Source: CAZFOB01 sp964520325 (lineage in GTDB: Bacteria > Actinomycetota > JAICYB01). Taken from it: a stretch of DNA of 64,000 nt. The stretch covers positions 90,691 through 154,690 of the forward strand of contig CAZFOB010000006.1 in assembly GCA_964520325.1 (NCBI GenBank), written 5' to 3'. This document shows positions 24,219 through 33,032 of the stretch, piece by piece. The notes below the pieces were generated by a model. The model made no database searches and was not told where the DNA came from. It worked only from the letters and a program-made list of their open reading frames with translations. A program made the position numbers and the translations under genes. How positions within the stretch are numbered: position 1 is the first letter of the stretch; each line of letters starts with the position of its first letter.

Positions 24219-24590
24219 ATGGCAATCGCAAAGCGGGAGCTGAATCCCGTCGAGCAGCACAGGACGTTCCTCATCGAGAACGTCGACTGGCTCTGCGAGA
24301 AGGTCTGGAAGATCAGGCCCCGGATCGCGGCCGGTCGCGCCGGTCTAAACGACGCGGCGTTCCGCAACATCATGAAGCGCCGGAACTACATCTCGTTCGC
24401 AAACCTCGTACTGCTCGGCGACGCGCTCGGGGTGCCGGCAGCGTGGCTGCTGCTCAAGCCTTCCGAACTGCGTCAGCGCGTTGCGAAGGAGGGGGTGCGC
24501 CCTTTCGAACACAGTCCCCCGCCGCAGTGGACCGGCGACTCCGCATCATCGACGGGGGACGTCGATAACATGGGGACAACGCGGACGTAG
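24219..24590 (+). CDS. HTH repressor-like protein
   Basis: 123 residues from ATG 24219 (MAIAKRELNPVEQHRTFLIE), chosen over an upstream start because GGGGTCCGGAG is well placed. IRPRIAAGRAGLNDAAFRNI and SFANLVLLGDALGVPAAWLL match an XRE/cI-type helix-turn-helix. It is the only phage gene read rightward and faces the early genes, as a lysogeny repressor would. The tail after about residue 95 is weakly structured, and the stop codon lies inside the tRNA-Gly gene, so the 3' end may be a junction product. Confidence 0.65.
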   Translation: MAIAKRELNPVEQHRTFLIENVDWLCEKVWKIRPRIAAGRAGLNDAAFRNIMKRRNYISFANLVLLGDALGVPAAWLLLKPSELRQRVAKEGVRPFEHSPPPQWTGDSASSTGDVDNMGTTRT

Positions 24591-24653
24591 CTCAGTTGGT
24601 AGAGCGCCACGTTGCCAACGTGGGGGTCGTGGGTTCGAGTCCCATCGTCCGCT
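24581..24653 (+). tRNA. tRNA-Gly (GCC)
   Basis: 73 bases fold perfectly: acceptor GCGGACG/CGTCCGC, D arm GCTC AGTTGGTA GAGC, anticodon arm CCACG TTGCCAA CGTGG with anticodon GCC, T arm with GTTCGAGTC, discriminator T. No CCA is encoded. It overlaps the last 10 bases of the repressor-like gene, and its 3' 44 bases recur at 55080-55123. Confidence 0.97.
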
Positions 24654-24654
24654 C
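24611..24654 (+). repeat. att-like direct repeat, left copy (3' part of tRNA-Gly)
   Basis: Runs from the anticodon stem/loop to one base past the discriminator. It matches 55080-55123 in 43 of 44 positions (t24630 versus c55099). Integration in the 3' part of tRNA genes leaves exactly such repeats; here the 30.5 kb between them would be the element. Confidence 0.85.
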
Positions 24655-24842
24655 CGTGTGACGTGTCGCGTCATCGTGGACGCAGTTGTGGGTCCAGTCA
24701 CGACGACGAGCCCCCAACCCAACGCGCGCCGCCTCATGTACTGAGCGGGCGTCAACCGCTTCTTCTCCGCCTTACTCTGCTGGGCTTGCGTGGCTCGCGC
24801 TTGCTGCTCGCGACGCTTCCGTCTCTTATGCGATCTCGGCAT
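24655..24842 (-). pseudogene. small basic membrane-protein gene, 3' end probably lost at the tRNA
   Basis: From ATG 24840-24842 the frame reads MPRSHKRRKRREQQARATQA, then KRLTPAQYMRRRALGWGLVV. It resembles the basic N-terminus and first helix of short conserved actinobacterial membrane proteins. It then continues through the tRNA-Gly antisense strand to 24546, giving the well-known spurious tRNA-antisense peptide, so the natural C-terminus seems to be missing. Confidence 0.4.
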
Positions 24843-24941
24843 CCGCCACCGACCCATCTCGCTGAACGTCAACGCGCATCATATCTTTCGAGATAGTCGC
24901 CTTCGACGCTGACGCCTCGGGCGGCGAATGTACCGAAGGCG

Positions 24942-26072
24942 TCAACAAGCCGCCGATAGGGTCGGATACGGATCGATAGCTTCGCCGCCACCCGGGTGGA
25001 TCTCGAAGTGCAGATGGGTCGGTCCCCCGCTCGCGTTCCCGCTGTTGCCGTTCGTCCCGACGATCTGACCAGCGGCAACCTTCTGGCCCGTCGTTACCGA
25101 GAGCGTGTCCAGGTGCGCGTAGTAGTACTCGTTGGACCCATCAGAGAGGTAGAACGACACACCACCGCTGCCACCGTTGCCCGTCCAGCCGATCGTGCCA
25201 GCGTTCACGGCGCGGATGGCGACCCCTCTCGGTGCCATGATGTCGTTGCCCGCGTGGCCGCGACCACCGTCTCGTGGTGCACCGAAGGAGTCCGACACGG
25301 CCCTCGGCGGGTCAACCGGACACGACGCCATCGGGACGACGCGGCCTGAAGGCGGTTCCACCGTGGTGTCGTCCGCCTCGGGGCTGGTCGCGTCCGGAGA
25401 TTCGCTTGCCGTCGGTTCGCGGGGCTGGTCGCTGCTCGCTTTCGGAGTCTTGATCGTGAACGTGCGCGCGAGCTCTTCGCGGCTTCGCTGGTCGGTCAGT
25501 TCTTGGATCGTCCGATTGGCCTGCTCGAGCGTCTCCGACAGACGACCGCTCTCCGCTTCGTACGACCGCGTCCGCGACTCGAGGTCCAGCTGCTGGCGAT
25601 CGAGTCGATCCCGGCGCAGCTCGAGCTCCGACCGCGCGTTGCGGAGCCCGAGGATGAGCTTCTCATCCCGGAGCGTCTGACGCGTGAGCGACGTCAGTCG
25701 GATGCTGAACTCTCGGAGCGAGCGAGCCTCCAAGAGGACCGCATAGAGTCCGATACCGCCCATCTTGTACGCCGTGCGGATCCGCGCCTCGAGCGTGATG
25801 CGCGCTGCCGTCATCTCGTTTCCGATCCGATCGATCACAGCTTTCGTGTCCGCGATCTCGATCGTCGTGTCGTTCAGTCGCCGCTCGCTGAGCGCGCGTG
25901 CGTTCGCGATCCGCTCGGCATCTGTCTTGAGCTGACCGACGCGGTTACGCGACACCTCGAGGCGCTCGCTCGTCGACTGCGCGCCGGCGGAAGGCTGAGC
26001 GACCGTCGATGTCAGGACGAGCACCAACCCGAGGAAGAAGGCAGCACAAAGCCCGTTCGGTTGGTCTCTCAT
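24942..26072 (-). CDS. M23 family metallopeptidase with coiled coil (EnvC/NlpD-like)
   Basis: 376 residues from ATG 26070-26072 (MRDQPNGLCAAFFLGLVLVL), a signal peptide that decides the start; upstream residues are shadow. A long coiled coil (about 35-220, e.g. RLEVSRNRVGQLKTDAERIA) is followed by a Pro/Thr/Glu-rich linker and a LytM domain with HAGNDIMAPRG (zinc ligands H and D) and THLHFEIH. Exported peptidoglycan hydrolase or hydrolase activator in cell division. Confidence 0.88.
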   Translation of the reverse strand: MRDQPNGLCAAFFLGLVLVLTSTVAQPSAGAQSTSERLEVSRNRVGQLKTDAERIANARALSERRLNDTTIEIADTKAVIDRIGNEMTAARITLEARIRTAYKMGGIGLYAVLLEARSLREFSIRLTSLTRQTLRDEKLILGLRNARSELELRRDRLDRQQLDLESRTRSYEAESGRLSETLEQANRTIQELTDQRSREELARTFTIKTPKASSDQPREPTASESPDATSPEADDTTVEPPSGRVVPMASCPVDPPRAVSDSFGAPRDGGRGHAGNDIMAPRGVAIRAVNAGTIGWTGNGGSGGVSFYLSDGSNEYYYAHLDTLSVTTGQKVAAGQIVGTNGNSGNASGGPTHLHFEIHPGGGEAIDPYPTLSAAC

Positions 26073-26201
26073 CGTGATCCCCACATGCTCAGTCCGGCCT
26101 GCCAAGAGCCTACGGAGCCGCCGCCATGCAGGCGAGGAACTCGCGACAACGGGGGCGGAGACGGCTCGGAAGGTCCTGAGACCGTCTTGCAGCACGAACG
26201 G

Positions 26202-26748
26202 TCAGGACGGAGAGCGAAGCCCGGCGAGCGTAACCGCCACGAGCCGGCGGACGGCCGCCATCGACGTCAGAGTGCTGGCCGCCTCGAGCGCATGGATGCA
26301 GTAGCTCGCGAGCTCTGCGGGTGATCCGGCGGCACGCACGAGACCCAGCTTGGCAGCCTCGCTGATGAGGTCGCCGATCATGCTCCGAAGCTCCGCATGG
26401 GCCCGGTGAGATGACCACCTCGTTGCAGGAGCATTGCGAGCACCGGGTCCGCGAGGTGGCGGTGATGCACCTCGCCACGATGGTGGGAGTAGTTGGCCAT
26501 GGCGTACGCCTCGAGAACGGCGTCGAGGGGGAGGACGCCCGTCATGGTGCGCTGCCGCGATCTCATCCAGCGACAGCCCCCGGTTGATGAGCGCCTGCAA
26601 GAGCGTTCTTCGCTCGTCGGCGTCCGGGGCGTCGGGATCGAACAGCCCGGCGGCGACCAAGCCGCTCCTCCAGGTTCATCGCAGCGGAAACTCCACAAGT
26701 AATCGCATATCGTTACCGCCCCGACACTACAGAGGGGTTGTGGCACGT
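26202..26748 (-). pseudogene. TetR-like regulator, broken by two frameshifts
   Basis: Protein-like sequence alternates between frames: AGLFDPDAPDADERRTLLQA at about 26650-26535, AYAMANYSHHRGEVHHRHLA in another frame at about 26540-26385, then the first frame again (MIGDLISEAAKLGLVRAAGS; AAVRRLVAVTLAGL). The last two parts resemble the ligand-binding half of a TetR-type regulator; the first resembles the N-terminal region of some adenylate-cyclase-linked proteins. Two compensating indels, real or sequencing errors. Confidence 0.5.
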
Positions 26749-26769
26749 GCAGGAATCGAACGACCGTCC

Positions 26770-27624
26770 ATGGCGATAAGAACCCCGACGGAACGTCCCG
26801 CTGCTCCGATGGAGGAGACGGCGGCGCCGAAGCATCGGATCGTCCTCGTCGCGGGCGTACTCGCGGCGGCGATCTTCGCGACAGCGACTGCTGTCGTCGC
26901 CGCGCGGACGCTCCCAGCGGACCGGCCCGAGACGATCACGATCACGACGCCGGGCGGCGATGTCGTCGTACAAGCATCGGAGCTCGAGCCGGTCGGCGTG
27001 GCCGGTCGGCAGATCGACGAGATGTTGAACCGTCTGTCCGAAGCGGTCTACGTCCCGCCGACCGCAGGATCGCATGAGCTTCGCAACGGCGCGATCGTGT
27101 ATCGGCCGGGGCGAGACGGTCGTGCGCTCGATCGTCCCGCGATGGCATCTGTGCTCGAGCGAGCTGCACGTGGTGAAGAGGGACTGAGATTGTCCGTCTC
27201 GAACGTCCCTGCACCGGTTCCACTCGGCGTCGTGGTGACGATAGCTGACTTCCGACTCGATGTGTACAAGGGTGCAGAGCTCCGGCAGAGCTATCCGATT
27301 GGTGTCGGAAGTATCGCCTACCACCGTCACACTGGCGCCTACCGGGTTGCGTCGAAGGATAAGGACCCCATCTGGTGGAACCCAGGGGCGTCATGGTCTC
27401 GGGACATGCCGCGATTCGTCCCGGCGGGGCCGCGCAACCCTCTCGGGACGCGCGCGCTGCGACTTGACCGCGACCTCCTCGCGATCCATGGAACTCCGGA
27501 TCAATCCAGTGTCGGACAACGTTCGAGCCGCGGTTGCTTCCGGATGAGGAAGGCCGATGTCGAAGAGCTGTACGAGAAGATCCCCGTCGGGACGAAGGTC
27601 TTCGTCTTCGAGAGCAATTGGTGA
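26770..27624 (+). CDS. L,D-transpeptidase (YkuD) with membrane anchor
   Basis: 284 residues from ATG 26770 (MAIRTPTERPAAPMEETAAP). One N-terminal helix (VLVAGVLAAAIFATATAVVA) anchors it. The catalytic C-terminus starts near VVTIADFRLDVYKGAELRQS and holds HGTPDQSSVGQRSSRGCFRM, the HxxxS-x6-SRGCxR signature with the nucleophile Cys. It cross-links peptidoglycan outside the membrane. Confidence 0.88.
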   Translation: MAIRTPTERPAAPMEETAAPKHRIVLVAGVLAAAIFATATAVVAARTLPADRPETITITTPGGDVVVQASELEPVGVAGRQIDEMLNRLSEAVYVPPTAGSHELRNGAIVYRPGRDGRALDRPAMASVLERAARGEEGLRLSVSNVPAPVPLGVVVTIADFRLDVYKGAELRQSYPIGVGSIAYHRHTGAYRVASKDKDPIWWNPGASWSRDMPRFVPAGPRNPLGTRALRLDRDLLAIHGTPDQSSVGQRSSRGCFRMRKADVEELYEKIPVGTKVFVFESNW

Positions 27625-27906
27625 GGATCGCCTGGCCGCGACCGTCTACCTCGCGATCACCAGCCGCCTGCTCGACAAGCCGTGTCGTGTACGGTCAAGG
27701 GAACATCGAGTACGGGCAAGAGCCGAACTTCGAAGGCCGTGCTTTGAACGGTCTATCTCGTCGTCCCGCTGGCCGCCGGTGAGGTGGCGTGGCCCGCTGA
27801 GATCTGGTCGGGCGCGGTGGTTCTCGCCACGCTCGGCGCCGCGGTCCTGGGTTACCTCGCTTCCCTAGTCCTCGTGCGCGACGGGCTTGTGGGCGCTGGC
27901 TAGACG
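27625..27906. other. gene-poor gap with a membrane-protein fragment
   Basis: No complete gene is seen. On the + strand about 27752-27903 reads VYLVVPLAAGEVAWPAEIWS and AVVLATLGAAVLGYLASLVL before a stop, like the last helix of a membrane protein, but a stop precedes it and only an internal GTG is available. It may be a remnant or a 38-residue peptide. Confidence 0.35.
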
Positions 27907-29091
27907 TCAATCTCTACGCAGCGTACGAGAGCCGAAGAAGCCGACAGCAGCTGCGAGTAGGAGCAAGGCGCCGCCGAACAGGTAGACGGCCCGGATCCCG
28001 ATGGCGTCGGCCAACAAGCCTCCGGCGACGAGTGAGGCGAGCCGCGCGGTATGCCATGTCACGTCGAGCAGCGAGAACGCGCGTCCGCGCATGGCGGACT
28101 CGATCTTCGTCTGCATGACTGTTTGAAAGGTCACCATCCCCGTCGATGTACCGACGCCGTACAGCCCGAGCGCAGCGCCGGCGATGGCCGGTTCGCGAGT
28201 GGATGCGAGGACGAGGTCGGCGGCGCCGCGCAGAGCGTAGGGACCGAACAGCCACCCGACCGAAACCTCTCTGCGCTCTCGGAAGCGCAGCAGGAGCGGT
28301 CCGGCAGCGGCACCGATCCCGATCGCCGACAGCAGCAGACCGAAGCCCGATGGCCCGAGGCCGAGCTCGTCTTGCGCGAGCACGACGAGCATGGCCGACG
28401 TGGCTCCCGCGGACAGCGCGGCCAAGGCTTGCACGACGATCAGAAGTCGAACGAGCGGGTTCCTCCGTGCGAGTGCGAACCCCTGGAGGACCGACCTTCG
28501 CCATTTGTCCTGCGTCGGCGTTGCCTCGCCTGGCGGCAACCGACGCAGGAACGCGGCTGACAGCACGAAGCTCAGCGCGTTGATCGCAAAGGCCGGCCGC
28601 GGCCCGACGCCGGAGACGAGCAAGCCGGCGACGGGAGCGAGGAGGATCTGCGACGTCACAGCCGCCGACCACAGGCTCGAGTTCGCGGCGACGAGCTGGT
28701 CCTCGTTCACGAGTGTCGGCAACAACGCAGACGAAGACGGATTGAAGAACACCGAACCGACGGCGAGACCGAACGCCACGACGTACACGAGCGCGAGGTG
28801 GTGCGGCCCGAGCACAAGCGTCAGCAGCAACAGCGCTCGACCCAGGTCGGCGAAGACCATCACGCGTGTCTTCGAGAGCCGATCGGCGACTGAGCCGGCG
28901 AAGGGAGCCAGCAACAGGACGGGGACGACTTCGAACGCAACGGTTCCCGCGACTCGTAGACCTGAGCCCGTCAGCTCGAAGACGAGGATCACGAGCGCGA
29001 CCTGATGGAAGGTGTCGCCCCACCGCGAGAGGGTTTGGGCGGCGAAGAGCCGCCGGAACCCGCCGACGGCGAAGACTCCCGGAGCCGTCAT
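27907..29091 (-). CDS. MFS transporter
   Basis: 394 residues, 12 hydrophobic segments. FRRLFAAQTLSRWGDTFHQV, the loop 2-3 motif GSVADRLSKTRVMVFADLGR (GxxxDR), and a second-half GRAFSLLDVTWHTARLASLV match the DHA3-like, macrolide-efflux MFS group. Drug or metabolite efflux is inferred from the family; the substrate is unknown. Convergent with the L,D-transpeptidase gene. Confidence 0.87.
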   Translation of the reverse strand: MTAPGVFAVGGFRRLFAAQTLSRWGDTFHQVALVILVFELTGSGLRVAGTVAFEVVPVLLLAPFAGSVADRLSKTRVMVFADLGRALLLLTLVLGPHHLALVYVVAFGLAVGSVFFNPSSSALLPTLVNEDQLVAANSSLWSAAVTSQILLAPVAGLLVSGVGPRPAFAINALSFVLSAAFLRRLPPGEATPTQDKWRRSVLQGFALARRNPLVRLLIVVQALAALSAGATSAMLVVLAQDELGLGPSGFGLLLSAIGIGAAAGPLLLRFRERREVSVGWLFGPYALRGAADLVLASTREPAIAGAALGLYGVGTSTGMVTFQTVMQTKIESAMRGRAFSLLDVTWHTARLASLVAGGLLADAIGIRAVYLFGGALLLLAAAVGFFGSRTLRRD

Positions 29092-29095
29092 CCGT

Positions 29096-29748
29096 TCAGC
29101 TTGCCTGCGGGCAGGGAGACATCGAGCACAGAACGATGCCGCCGAGCTTGAAGCGGTCTTGCTCCTCGATCGTGAAACCGTTGGCAGCTACCTGATCAAA
29201 AGATCTTCGAGTCATGTTGTCGCCATCGATGCGGATCGAGAAGAACTCGATGATCTTCTGGATCCAGAAGACGGGCTTGGTCTCGCTCCGGATGTGGTCG
29301 ACGAGGATCAGCTGTCCATCCGGTCTCAGCACTCGCTTCATCTCGCTCACCGCACGGTCGACGTCGGGGATGTTGCACAACGAGTAGGTGCAGACGACCG
29401 AGTCGAACGTCGGCGAAGGGAAGCTCGTGAGCGTCGCCTTCGCGAAGGTCCACCTCGCGACCGAGATCGGCCGCCCGCTCGCGGGCGATGTCGAGCATCT
29501 CCGGGCTGAGGTCGATGCCCGTCACCCTCGCCTGTGCGTCGTAAACGGCAGATTCAACCCCGTTCCGACAGCCACTTCGAGGACGTCACCCCGCGCGCGA
29601 CCGCATGCCCAACTCCGGTTGTCGCGAAGACATGCCCCTCGAACCAGCCGATCTGCTTGTCGTACTTCGAGGCCTGCTTATCCCACGCGCGCCGCCGACG
29701 TGCGTTCTGCTCTTCGCGATCGGCCTCGGTGAGCTTCTCGCGCATCAC
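29096..29748 (-). pseudogene. UbiE/class I methyltransferase, three frame breaks
   Basis: Parts of one methyltransferase lie in different frames: MREKLTEADREEQNARRRRA near 29748, a motif I frame reading GDVLEVAVGTGLNLPF, VTGIDLSPEMLDIARERA at about 29525-29470, and CNIPDVDRAVSEMKRVLRPD to the stop at 29096. Frame changes lie near 29583 (one extra G), 29545 (one T short) and 29405 (about two bases short). The copy is inactive unless these are sequence errors. It is the last gene of the CopCD operon. Confidence 0.72.
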
Positions 29749-29750
29749 GA

Positions 29751-30392
29751 CTACTCTCCCTCGACGATGACCGTCGCGGTCATGCCCATGCGCTCGTGGC
29801 CGGGTACCGTGCAGAACGCGAGGTACCGCCCCGACTTCGAGGCGCGCAGCGATCCCGCGATCTCCTCCTCGCTTTGGGCTCGAAGCTCGAAATCGAGTCC
29901 CCGAACAGTGAAGGCGTGAAAGCTCGCGCCGGCGTTGTGGAGCGAGATGTTCACCGTTTCGTCCACCGGGATGCGGATCGTTGACGGGCTGAACGAGAAA
30001 TCCGCAGCTTCGATCTCTCGCACTTGCGCGCCCTCCTTCTGTTCATCGCCCCAGCGTCCCGAGTCTCCGCCCATCATCATCATGTCGCCCATATCGCTGC
30101 CCGTCATCCAGCCCATCTCGCCGCGGCCCATGGCAATCCCGACGGCGGCAACGGCACCAACGAGACCCAGGACGATCAGGGCAGCGCCCAGTGGAATGAG
30201 CGTTCTTCCTCGACTGGACTTCCTGCCGATGAGCTCGAGCCGTTCACGGTATTCGTCCGGGGAGAGTTCGCCGCGCTCTGCCAGGATGGACTGCGCCCGT
30301 GACGCGCCATCCGCGCTTCGTACGAGCGCCCACGCCGCGATCGCGACGCCCAGCACGAGCAGCGCGAGGAAGATCCACATCGCGGCGATCAC
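29751..30392 (-). CDS. SHOCT-plus-cupredoxin membrane protein
   Basis: 213 residues. An N-terminal helix is followed by a SHOCT-type segment (AQSILAERGELSPDEYRERL), a second helix, a Met-rich linker (MGDMMMMGGDSG) and a plastocyanin-like domain whose copper ligands are visible: His in GASFHAFTV, then Cys-x4-His-x3-Met in FCTVPGHERMGM. It should face outside and bind type 1 copper. The ATG overlaps the CopC-CopD stop (ATGA). Confidence 0.82.
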   Translation of the reverse strand: MIAAMWIFLALLVLGVAIAAWALVRSADGASRAQSILAERGELSPDEYRERLELIGRKSSRGRTLIPLGAALIVLGLVGAVAAVGIAMGRGEMGWMTGSDMGDMMMMGGDSGRWGDEQKEGAQVREIEAADFSFSPSTIRIPVDETVNISLHNAGASFHAFTVRGLDFELRAQSEEEIAGSLRASKSGRYLAFCTVPGHERMGMTATVIVEGE

Positions 30393-32488
30393 GATGCTTC
30401 ACCTCCTCGCCGAGTGCGTCTTGTCGTCTCGTCGGAGGCCACCGGCGGCTCGATCGTAATCGGTGCGTCGAAGGCATACAGGCGTTGGTCCATGAAGTGG
30501 GCGTATGCCCGCATCTCCATGCGCCGGACCAAGTGGTCGTCACCGATCCAAAGCCGGAACCAGAGCGGATTCTCCGTTGTTCCCGTGAAGAACGACACGA
30601 TGTCGCTATTCGTTCCCTCGATGCGTTCTCTTCCGACGACGTGCGCCGACCGAACCTCGAGCCCTGACCATGTCAGCAGGGGGACATCGATCGGCGGGTT
30701 ATCTCGCCTCACCGTCCACTCCGCGTCCCGAGTAGCGCGCTGATATTGCACTTTGCCGATCGAGACCGACTCGAACCGGCCGATCGCCCGTAGCCTCATC
30801 CTGTCCGGCGAACGGAAGGTGAAGGCATTGCGCACGACCGGATCGCCGGGTCGAAGCGACTCGTCGACGCGCAAGGTTTCAAGGTCTCGCATCCGCTCGG
30901 TGGCCACGCGGATCAGGCGCGTACCGTCGGCCGAAGGCAGCTCGGGGATGTCGAATTGTGCGACGCCGCCCTCCGGTCCTCCCACGCGCACCCGAGCCTG
31001 CTCACCACCATCGAGCGGGACGACGACTCGACGACATTGGAGGCCACAAACATCCGTCGGGAACTCCTCCTCGCCAATCGAGAGCTCAACCGACGCGTCG
31101 TTCGCTCCTTGCACACCGCTCGTCGGAAGAAGGAAGACGGTGAGGTCGTTGCGGCCGGGGCGCCCCGGGCGGATCGTCAGCCCGACCAACGTTTCCCCAG
31201 CGGCCTCGGCGAGGGTTAGATCATCGGCACCCGGGAGCGCGCCTTCGGGCCCAGCGGCTGCGGTCTCATCTTTCGCCTCCTCGGCCCCCTCGGCCCGCCC
31301 CGGCGGCAGCGGGTAGATGGCAAGGCCCGCCGCTGCGACCAACGCCACCGCGGCGAGCACCGATTCGGCGCGCAGAGAGGTCGCAACACGCCGCCAAGCA
31401 AGGACGGACAGGGGAACCATGATCGCGACAGCGACAAGCTTCAGCGAAAGGACCCGTCCGTAGGCCGACGACACCAGATCGGACGGTGCGCTGAGCTCGT
31501 GGGCTGCGCGCAGACTCCCCGTCCCGACGGTGACGAGGAAAGCTGGGATCGCAACTGGCGTGAACCGATGCAGGAGCTCGCGTCCCTCCGGCCCGCGGTA
31601 TCCGCCCACCGGACGATGCGTCGCGAGCGCCACGATGGTCCCCGCCCACAGTCCGGCCGACAGCAGATGCACCGTGTCGACACCGATCCCCCACGACACC
31701 GGACGGACGGCTGCCGCATGCCCGGACGCCGCCAGCGCTGGGAAGGCGACAGCCAACGCGTCGAGCACACGCGTCGAGTCGCGGATCGAGGCAACGAGAG
31801 CGACGGCCTCGGCCCCCACGAGCACGAGACGAGCGATACCAGGGAGCCCGGTGGTGAGATAGCCGGCGACGTCTGCGATCGATAGCCCGCCGGCCGCAAT
31901 CAGCGCTTCACCGATCGTCGCGATCGAGCCGCCGGCAAGCGCGAGCGCAAGGGGCACCCACAGCTTCGGCCGACTGGCCCACTCCAGCCTGGGCGATCGA
32001 GCGGCAAGAGCGATCACCAGCAGCATGCCCACGGCTGTGAGCAGACCGCCGTACTGCACGGCCCTTGCTGCGCCGATCGGGAGATCGACCCCGCGCGGAC
32101 CGGGTGGCTCCGCTTCGGCCCTTGCCTTCGGGGTCACCCCGACCCCGAACTCGAAGGAACCGCGGAGCGTGTGCCCGTCGAGCGGGCTCACGGTCTTCCA
32201 CCGGACGACGTAGACCCCGGGGACGTTCGACCGGAGCTGCACGGTCATCCGCCGCTCCGTCGCCGATGCTTGCGCGAACGCGCGGCCGGACGGATCGGTC
32301 ACCTCGACCCTCGAAAGGCTCACGTTGATCGGCTCGCTGAAGCGCAGGACGACGGATCCCGGTGCGCTCGACACCTTCGTTGCGGCTTCTGGTGTCGACT
32401 CCACAAGCGCTGCGTGTGCTTGCGCCGGGCGCGGAGCGAGAAGGAGCACGAGAACAAGCGCCGTGATCGCGGCGCGAACGAGCTTCAC
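30389..32488 (-). CDS. CopC-CopD fusion copper-resistance/import protein
   Basis: 699 residues. A signal peptide ends ...PAQA, then the CopC domain with its N-terminal copper His (HAALVESTPEAATKV) and VSPLDGHTLRGSFEF. About eight transmembrane helices follow (CopD, with HAAAVRPVSWGIGVDTVHLL). An extra exported C-terminal domain (about 420-699) includes DVCGLQCRRVVVPLD and AYAHFMDQRLYAFDAPITIE. This YcnJ-like architecture has a longer tail than usual. In an operon with TlpA and cupredoxin genes. Confidence 0.87.
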   Translation of the reverse strand: MKLVRAAITALVLVLLLAPRPAQAHAALVESTPEAATKVSSAPGSVVLRFSEPINVSLSRVEVTDPSGRAFAQASATERRMTVQLRSNVPGVYVVRWKTVSPLDGHTLRGSFEFGVGVTPKARAEAEPPGPRGVDLPIGAARAVQYGGLLTAVGMLLVIALAARSPRLEWASRPKLWVPLALALAGGSIATIGEALIAAGGLSIADVAGYLTTGLPGIARLVLVGAEAVALVASIRDSTRVLDALAVAFPALAASGHAAAVRPVSWGIGVDTVHLLSAGLWAGTIVALATHRPVGGYRGPEGRELLHRFTPVAIPAFLVTVGTGSLRAAHELSAPSDLVSSAYGRVLSLKLVAVAIMVPLSVLAWRRVATSLRAESVLAAVALVAAAGLAIYPLPPGRAEGAEEAKDETAAAGPEGALPGADDLTLAEAAGETLVGLTIRPGRPGRNDLTVFLLPTSGVQGANDASVELSIGEEEFPTDVCGLQCRRVVVPLDGGEQARVRVGGPEGGVAQFDIPELPSADGTRLIRVATERMRDLETLRVDESLRPGDPVVRNAFTFRSPDRMRLRAIGRFESVSIGKVQYQRATRDAEWTVRRDNPPIDVPLLTWSGLEVRSAHVVGRERIEGTNSDIVSFFTGTTENPLWFRLWIGDDHLVRRMEMRAYAHFMDQRLYAFDAPITIEPPVASDETTRRTRRGGEAS

Positions 32489-32997
32489 TTCACTCGTCGA
32501 GACGTCCGGATCAGCTCCTCGATCTTTTCCGTGAGGTCCTTGGCGCCGATCTCGCCGTTGTGGAGGAAGGCGAGCTCACCGTCCGGACGATAGAAGAAGG
32601 TCACAGGCAGACCGAGGGCCTCGAGATGCCTTGCCACTTTCCCGGTTGGATCGGTACCGCTCGGGAACGGGATATCGAACTCGTCGATGAACTCGAGCGC
32701 CGACGCGTCGTCGTCCTGGGTGTTCAGACCGAGGAAGCGCACGTCGCCTGCGTACGTCTTCGCGGCCTTCACGAGGCGTGGCATCTCCGCGCGGCACGGG
32801 ATGCACCACGAGGCCCACAGGTTCACAACAGTCGGCCGGCCCTTGGATGACCGGATGATGCGGTCGAATCGCTCCGGCGTCGTGGAGAACAGCTTGTCCG
32901 GACGTGGTGTAGAGCTGCCTGACGTTGTCTGACCGCGATCGGTGCCCGGGCTCGCGCACGCCACACTCACGAGCAGGATCGCGATCACGGAACGCAC
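32485..32997 (-). CDS. TlpA/ResA-like thioredoxin lipoprotein
   Basis: 170 residues from GTG 32995-32997 (VRSVIAILLVSVACASPGTD), chosen because it gives a lipobox (VSVAC) and avoids overlap with the upstream gene. Core VVNLWASWCIPCRAEMPRLV with the CxxC active site, then FLGLNTQDDDASALEFIDEF and LGLPVTFFYRPDGELAF. Extracytoplasmic thiol-disulfide exchange, probably receiving electrons from CcdA encoded nearby. Confidence 0.87.
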   Translation of the reverse strand: MRSVIAILLVSVACASPGTDRGQTTSGSSTPRPDKLFSTTPERFDRIIRSSKGRPTVVNLWASWCIPCRAEMPRLVKAAKTYAGDVRFLGLNTQDDDASALEFIDEFDIPFPSGTDPTGKVARHLEALGLPVTFFYRPDGELAFLHNGEIGAKDLTEKIEELIRTSRRVK

Positions 32998-33032
32998 TGA
33001 TCTCTCAGTGGTGTGGCTTGTACGCAAACCTC

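Noticed and set aside
24546..24872. 108-residue minus-strand protein crossing the tRNA
   Set aside because: The C-terminal RWDSNPRPPRW-type peptide is the antisense of the tRNA; only the first about 55 residues may be real.
27557..27868. 103-residue + strand open frame after the L,D-transpeptidase
   Set aside because: Arg/Ser-rich shadow; a better but incomplete membrane-protein frame exists in the same place.
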